From assembly GCF_000967545.1 (NCBI RefSeq), contig NZ_JXXV01000038.1:1-61070 (forward strand): a DNA stretch of 61,070 nt, given 5' to 3'. Made by a program: the position numbers and the translations under genes. Positions 58,619 to 61,070 of this stretch are shown here, piece by piece. This DNA is from Vibrio galatheae (GTDB taxonomy: Bacteria; Pseudomonadota; Gammaproteobacteria; Enterobacterales; Vibrionaceae). The stretch's first letter is position 1, and every line of letters starts with the position of its first letter. The notes below the pieces were generated by a model. It did not search any database and was not told where the DNA came from. It saw nothing but the letters and a program-made list of their open reading frames with translations.

Positions 58619-59209
58619 TTGAGTCAACAAATAAAACTTCTTGTCGGCCTTGCTAATCCGGGGCCTGAATATGCCAGAACTCGCCACAACGCGGGAGCAT
58701 GGGTCGTAGAAGAACTTGCACGAATTCATAACGTAACGTTGAAGAATGAACCTAAATTCTTCGGCCTTACTGGGCGAATCATAGTTAATGGTCAGGATCT
58801 CCGTTTGCTTATCCCAACCACCTTTATGAACCTCTCAGGTAAATCCATTGCTGCACTAGCAAAATTTTACCAAATCAAACCAGAGGAAATTATGGTGGCA
58901 CACGATGAGCTAGATTTGCCTCCAGGTGTTGCTAAATTCAAGAAAGGCGGTGGTCATGGTGGTCACAATGGTCTACGCGATACCATCAGTAAACTTGGCA
59001 ATTGCAAAGATTTCTACCGCCTTCGGATAGGTATTGGTCATCCTGGGCACAAAGATAAAGTTGCTGGATTTGTTTTAGGCAAAGCTCCAGCGAAAGAACA
59101 AGAGCTTCTTGATGCAGCAGCAGATGAATCTGTTCGTTGTTTGGATATCCTAATTAAGGATGGTCTATCAAAAGCGCAAAACCGTTTACACACGTTCAAA
59201 GCTGAATAA
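58619..59209 (+). CDS. pth: Peptidyl-tRNA hydrolase
   Basis: A 196-residue enzyme that recycles peptidyl-tRNA released by stalled ribosomes. It starts with TTG at 58619, giving [10 protein letters not shown]; there is no ATG nearby and a purine-rich GAGAGA lies upstream. Active-site residues are N13, H23, N71, D96 and N117 (G-H-N-G-L-R). ychF follows after 10 bp in the usual pair. Confidence 0.97.
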   Translation: MSQQIKLLVGLANPGPEYARTRHNAGAWVVEELARIHNVTLKNEPKFFGLTGRIIVNGQDLRLLIPTTFMNLSGKSIAALAKFYQIKPEEIMVAHDELDLPPGVAKFKKGGGHGGHNGLRDTISKLGNCKDFYRLRIGIGHPGHKDKVAGFVLGKAPAKEQELLDAAADESVRCLDILIKDGLSKAQNRLHTFKAE

Positions 59210-59219
59210 GGTTACTATC

Positions 59220-60311
59220 ATGGGTTTTAAATGTGGCATCGTTGGTCTACCAAACGTTGGTAAGTCAACTCTGTTTAATGCACTCACTAAAGCAGGTATT
59301 GAAGCGGCTAACTTCCCGTTTTGTACTATCGAGCCAAACACAGGTGTCGTTCCTGTACCTGATCTTCGTTTAGACGCGCTAGCAAAGATCGTTAACCCAC
59401 AGAGAGTACTACCAACAACAATGGAATTTGTTGACATCGCTGGTCTTGTAGCAGGTGCTTCTCGTGGCGAAGGTCTAGGTAACAAATTCCTAGCAAACAT
59501 CCGTGAAACTGACGCAATTGGTCACGTTGTTCGCTGTTTTGAGAACGAAAACATTGTTCACGTTGCTGGTAAGGTATCACCTATCGAAGATATCGAAGTG
59601 ATCAACCTAGAACTGGCTATGGCGGACTTAGATTCTTGTGAGCGTGCGATTCAGCGTAACGCCAAGAAAGCCAAAGGCGGTGACAAAGACGCTAAATTTG
59701 AGCTAACTGTTTTAGAAAAATTGCTACCAGTTCTCACTGAAGGTGGCATGGCGCGTACCGTTGAGCTTTCGAAAGAAGAACTTGCTGCAGTAGGCTACCT
59801 AAACTTCCTGACGCTTAAGCCAACAATGTACATTGCTAACGTCAATGAAGATGGCTTCGAAGATAACCCATATCTTGATGCTGTTCGTGAGTACGCGGAA
59901 AAAGAGAACAACGTAGTTGTTGCAGTGTGTGCTGCGATTGAATCTGAGCTTTCTGAACTAGATGACGAAGACCGCGAAGAGTTCCTCGCAGACATGGGCA
60001 TTGAAGAGCCGGGGCTGAACCGAGTAATTCGCTCTGGTTACGAACTACTAACTCTACACACCTACTTCACTGCTGGTGTTAAAGAAGTTCGTGCATGGAC
60101 TATTCCTATTGGCGCAACTGCTCCTCAGGCCGCTGGCAAGATTCACACTGACTTTGAAAAAGGCTTTATCCGTGCTGAAGTTGTTGGCTACGATGACTTT
60201 ATTCAGTTTAACGGTGAAAGCGGTGCGAAAGATGCAGGTAAATGGCGTTTGGAAGGCAAAGAATACATCGTTAAAGATGGCGATGTAGTTCACTTCCGCT
60301 TTAACGTTTAA
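59220..60311 (+). CDS. ychF: Redox-regulated ATPase YchF
   Basis: A 363-residue P-loop protein of the Obg/HAS family that uses ATP rather than GTP. The P-loop is G-L-P-N-V-G-K-S-T (9-17), G3 is D-I-A-G-L, and the base-recognition motif is N-V-N-E in place of N-K-x-D, which is why ATP is preferred. The C-terminal TGS-like domain ends [11 protein letters not shown]. The start at 59220 lies 10 bp after pth; the frame extends upstream into pth. Confidence 0.98.
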   Translation: MGFKCGIVGLPNVGKSTLFNALTKAGIEAANFPFCTIEPNTGVVPVPDLRLDALAKIVNPQRVLPTTMEFVDIAGLVAGASRGEGLGNKFLANIRETDAIGHVVRCFENENIVHVAGKVSPIEDIEVINLELAMADLDSCERAIQRNAKKAKGGDKDAKFELTVLEKLLPVLTEGGMARTVELSKEELAAVGYLNFLTLKPTMYIANVNEDGFEDNPYLDAVREYAEKENNVVVAVCAAIESELSELDDEDREEFLADMGIEEPGLNRVIRSGYELLTLHTYFTAGVKEVRAWTIPIGATAPQAAGKIHTDFEKGFIRAEVVGYDDFIQFNGESGAKDAGKWRLEGKEYIVKDGDVVHFRFNV

Positions 60312-60335
60312 TTTTCATCCAAGTCATTGACTTTT

Positions 60336-60362
60336 AAAGCCAGCATATCCGCTGGCTTTTTT
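60336..60362 (+). terminator. Rho-independent terminator of pth-ychF
   Basis: Stem AAAGCCAGC / GCTGGCTTT with a six-base loop, ending in six T residues, 24 bases after the ychF stop. Confidence 0.92.
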
Positions 60363-60497
60363 CATGTTCTGATTTGCAGAATCAAATTAACTTATCCAAC
60401 TATTGCCCGTTTGTTATCAGTTTTCGATCATTAACACGCCTCTTTGTTTAAAAAGAAACCGAACAGTTGATTTCTTAGGATTTATTCAAAAAAACTA

Positions 60498-60526
60498 TTG
60501 ACGCCTCTGCCTCAACTTCGCATAAT
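60498..60526 (+). promoter_or_regulatory. Promoter of the tRNA operon with GC-rich discriminator
   Basis: TTGACG at 60498-60503 and CATAAT at 60521-60526 with an ideal 17-base spacer, followed at once by GCGCGCC. A GC-rich discriminator is the mark of stable-RNA promoters under stringent (ppGpp/DksA) control. About 53 bases separate it from the first tRNA. Confidence 0.8.
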
Positions 60527-60579
60527 GCGCGCCGTTCCCGACGATAAGGCAACGAGTCGAAGAGAACAAAACATGGTAT

Positions 60580-60656
60580 GGCTACGTAGCTCAGCTGGTT
60601 AGAGCACATCACTCATAATGATGGGGTCACAGGTTCGAATCCCGTCGTAGCCACCA
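60580..60656 (+). tRNA. tRNA-Met (CAT), elongator type
   Basis: A 77-nt cloverleaf with acceptor GGCTACG / CGTAGCC, anticodon CAT at 60614-60616, the GGTTCGAATCC T-arm, and an encoded CCA. The sequence is nearly that of E. coli metT, which is the elongator form. The last gene of the window is an identical copy. Confidence 0.97.
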
Positions 60657-60690
60657 TTCCTAACAACTTTCTCTAAAAGTTGTTAGGAAT
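60656..60690 (+). repeat. 15-bp hairpin between tRNA-Met and tRNA-Leu
   Basis: A perfect inverted repeat: ATTCCTAACAACTTT at 60656-60670 (the first base is the A of the CCA) and AAAGTTGTTAGGAAT at 60676-60690, loop CTCTA. It occupies almost the whole spacer. No T-run follows, and the transcript must pass through to the next tRNA. Confidence 0.9.
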
Positions 60691-60694
60691 TGAT

Positions 60695-60779
60695 GCGGAA
60701 GTGGCGGAATTGGTAGACGCACCAGATTTAGGTTCTGGCGCCGCAAGGTGTGAGAGTTCAAGTCTCTCCTTCCGCACCA
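60695..60779 (+). tRNA. tRNA-Leu (TAG)
   Basis: An 85-nt class II tRNA with acceptor GCGGAAG / CTTCCGC, anticodon TAG at 60729-60731, a long variable arm (GGCGCCGCAAGGTG region), and an encoded CCA. It matches E. coli leuW and reads CUN codons. Confidence 0.97.
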
Positions 60780-60786
60780 TGTTTTA

Positions 60787-60802
60787 TAGCTTATCAAAGC
60801 TA
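60787..60802 (+). repeat. Hairpin between tRNA-Leu and tRNA-Gln
   Basis: TAGCTT / AAGCTA with loop ATCA, a six-base-pair stem in the 29-base spacer. Confidence 0.6.
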
Positions 60803-60808
60803 GCCTGC

Positions 60809-60883
60809 AGGTCTATCGCCAAGCGGTAAGGCAGCGGCTTTTGATGCCGCCATTCCCTGGTTCGAATCCAGGTAGACCTGCCA
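60809..60883 (+). tRNA. tRNA-Gln (TTG)
   Basis: A 75-nt cloverleaf with acceptor AGGTCTA / TAGACCT, anticodon TTG at 60841-60843 in the loop TTTTGAT, T-arm GGTTCGAATCC, G discriminator and encoded CCA. Similar to E. coli glnU apart from the acceptor stem. It reads CAA and CAG. Confidence 0.95.
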
Positions 60884-60896
60884 TTTTAAAAGTGTT

Positions 60897-60918
60897 AAGC
60901 CTTTCTTAAAAAGGGCTT
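60897..60918 (+). repeat. Hairpin between tRNA-Gln and tRNA-Met
   Basis: AAGCCTTT / AAGGGCTT with a six-base loop and one G-U pair, in the 77-base spacer. Confidence 0.65.
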
Positions 60919-60960
60919 GTCACTAAGAGCTAGAGAGTTTATATTGTCTCGCTCACGAGT

Positions 60961-61037
60961 GGCTACGTAGCTCAGCTGGTTAGAGCACATCACTCATAAT
61001 GATGGGGTCACAGGTTCGAATCCCGTCGTAGCCACCA
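60961..61037 (+). tRNA. tRNA-Met (CAT), second copy
   Basis: A 77-nt gene identical to the copy at 60580-60656, anticodon CAT at 60995-60997, CCA encoded. The window ends 33 bases later, so the cluster probably continues. Confidence 0.97.
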
Positions 61038-61070
61038 TTTACAATTTCATACTGCTTTTACCAATTAGCA

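Overview
The window is a stretch of a Vibrio (Vibrionaceae, Gammaproteobacteria) chromosome. The assignment rests on a set of genes I recognise: a complete rnfABCDGE-nth cluster, motY (a sodium-type flagellar motor T-ring protein) divergent from rnt, an mlp24-type chemoreceptor beside dapA-gcvR-bcp, a nutA-type 5'-nucleotidase lipoprotein, the hemA-prfA-prmC-sirB2-sirB1-kdsA run, the lolB-ispE-prs run, pth-ychF, and a Met-Leu-Gln-Met tRNA cluster. No phage, integrase, complete IS element or CRISPR array was seen.

Layout. Positions 1-11.3 kb (minus strand) hold a two-partner secretion locus in the order tpsB, tpsA (2783 aa), lipoprotein. The lipoprotein gene is translationally coupled to tpsA by an ATGA overlap. 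Positions 11.3-16.7 kb hold an AT-rich gap and three cyclic-di-GMP proteins (PAS/degenerate GGDEF/EAL; membrane GGDEF; PAS-PAS-GGDEF) plus a DUF2000 protein. These first 16.7 kb look accessory. Positions 16.8-23.0 kb hold a PhnR-like GntR/UTRA repressor divergent from a six-gene operon: binding protein, alkaline-phosphatase-superfamily hydrolase, two permeases, ATPase, HAD-IB phosphatase. It looks like import and stepwise dephosphorylation of an organophosphate or phosphonate. From 23.1 kb on, most of the window is conserved core: rnfABCDGE-nth-gloA (23.2-30.5 kb), motY/rnt, an Na+/H+ antiporter-like protein, dapA-bamC, gcvR-bcp, the chemoreceptor, perM with a TusA-like protein, bepA-arsC-wrbA-DUF2069, a DUF2066 protein, uraA behind a PurR box, ybaK, nutA, the hemA to kdsA operon, lolB-ispE-prs, an NhaC-type antiporter, pth-ychF and the tRNA operon.

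How the parts work together. Rnf (ion-pumping electron transfer), MotY (Na+ motor) and two Na+/H+ antiporter-like proteins fit a marine sodium economy. The cyclic-di-GMP enzymes next to a giant secreted filamentous protein suggest, but do not prove, control of surface attachment.

The strongest candidate for something undescribed is the TpsA C-terminus. About 140 residues carry a Y-N-P-T-H-G-F segment, an H-S-Q-G nucleophile-elbow-like motif and a terminal G-H-G. It is followed at once by an overlapping lipoprotein gene. I read this as a possible secreted lipase-like effector with a lipoprotein partner or immunity protein. Other points worth checking are the paired operator-like sites of the phosphorus operon, six near-identical 117-bp repeats inside rnfC, a single-cysteine Bcp, and a hairpin in every spacer of the tRNA operon.
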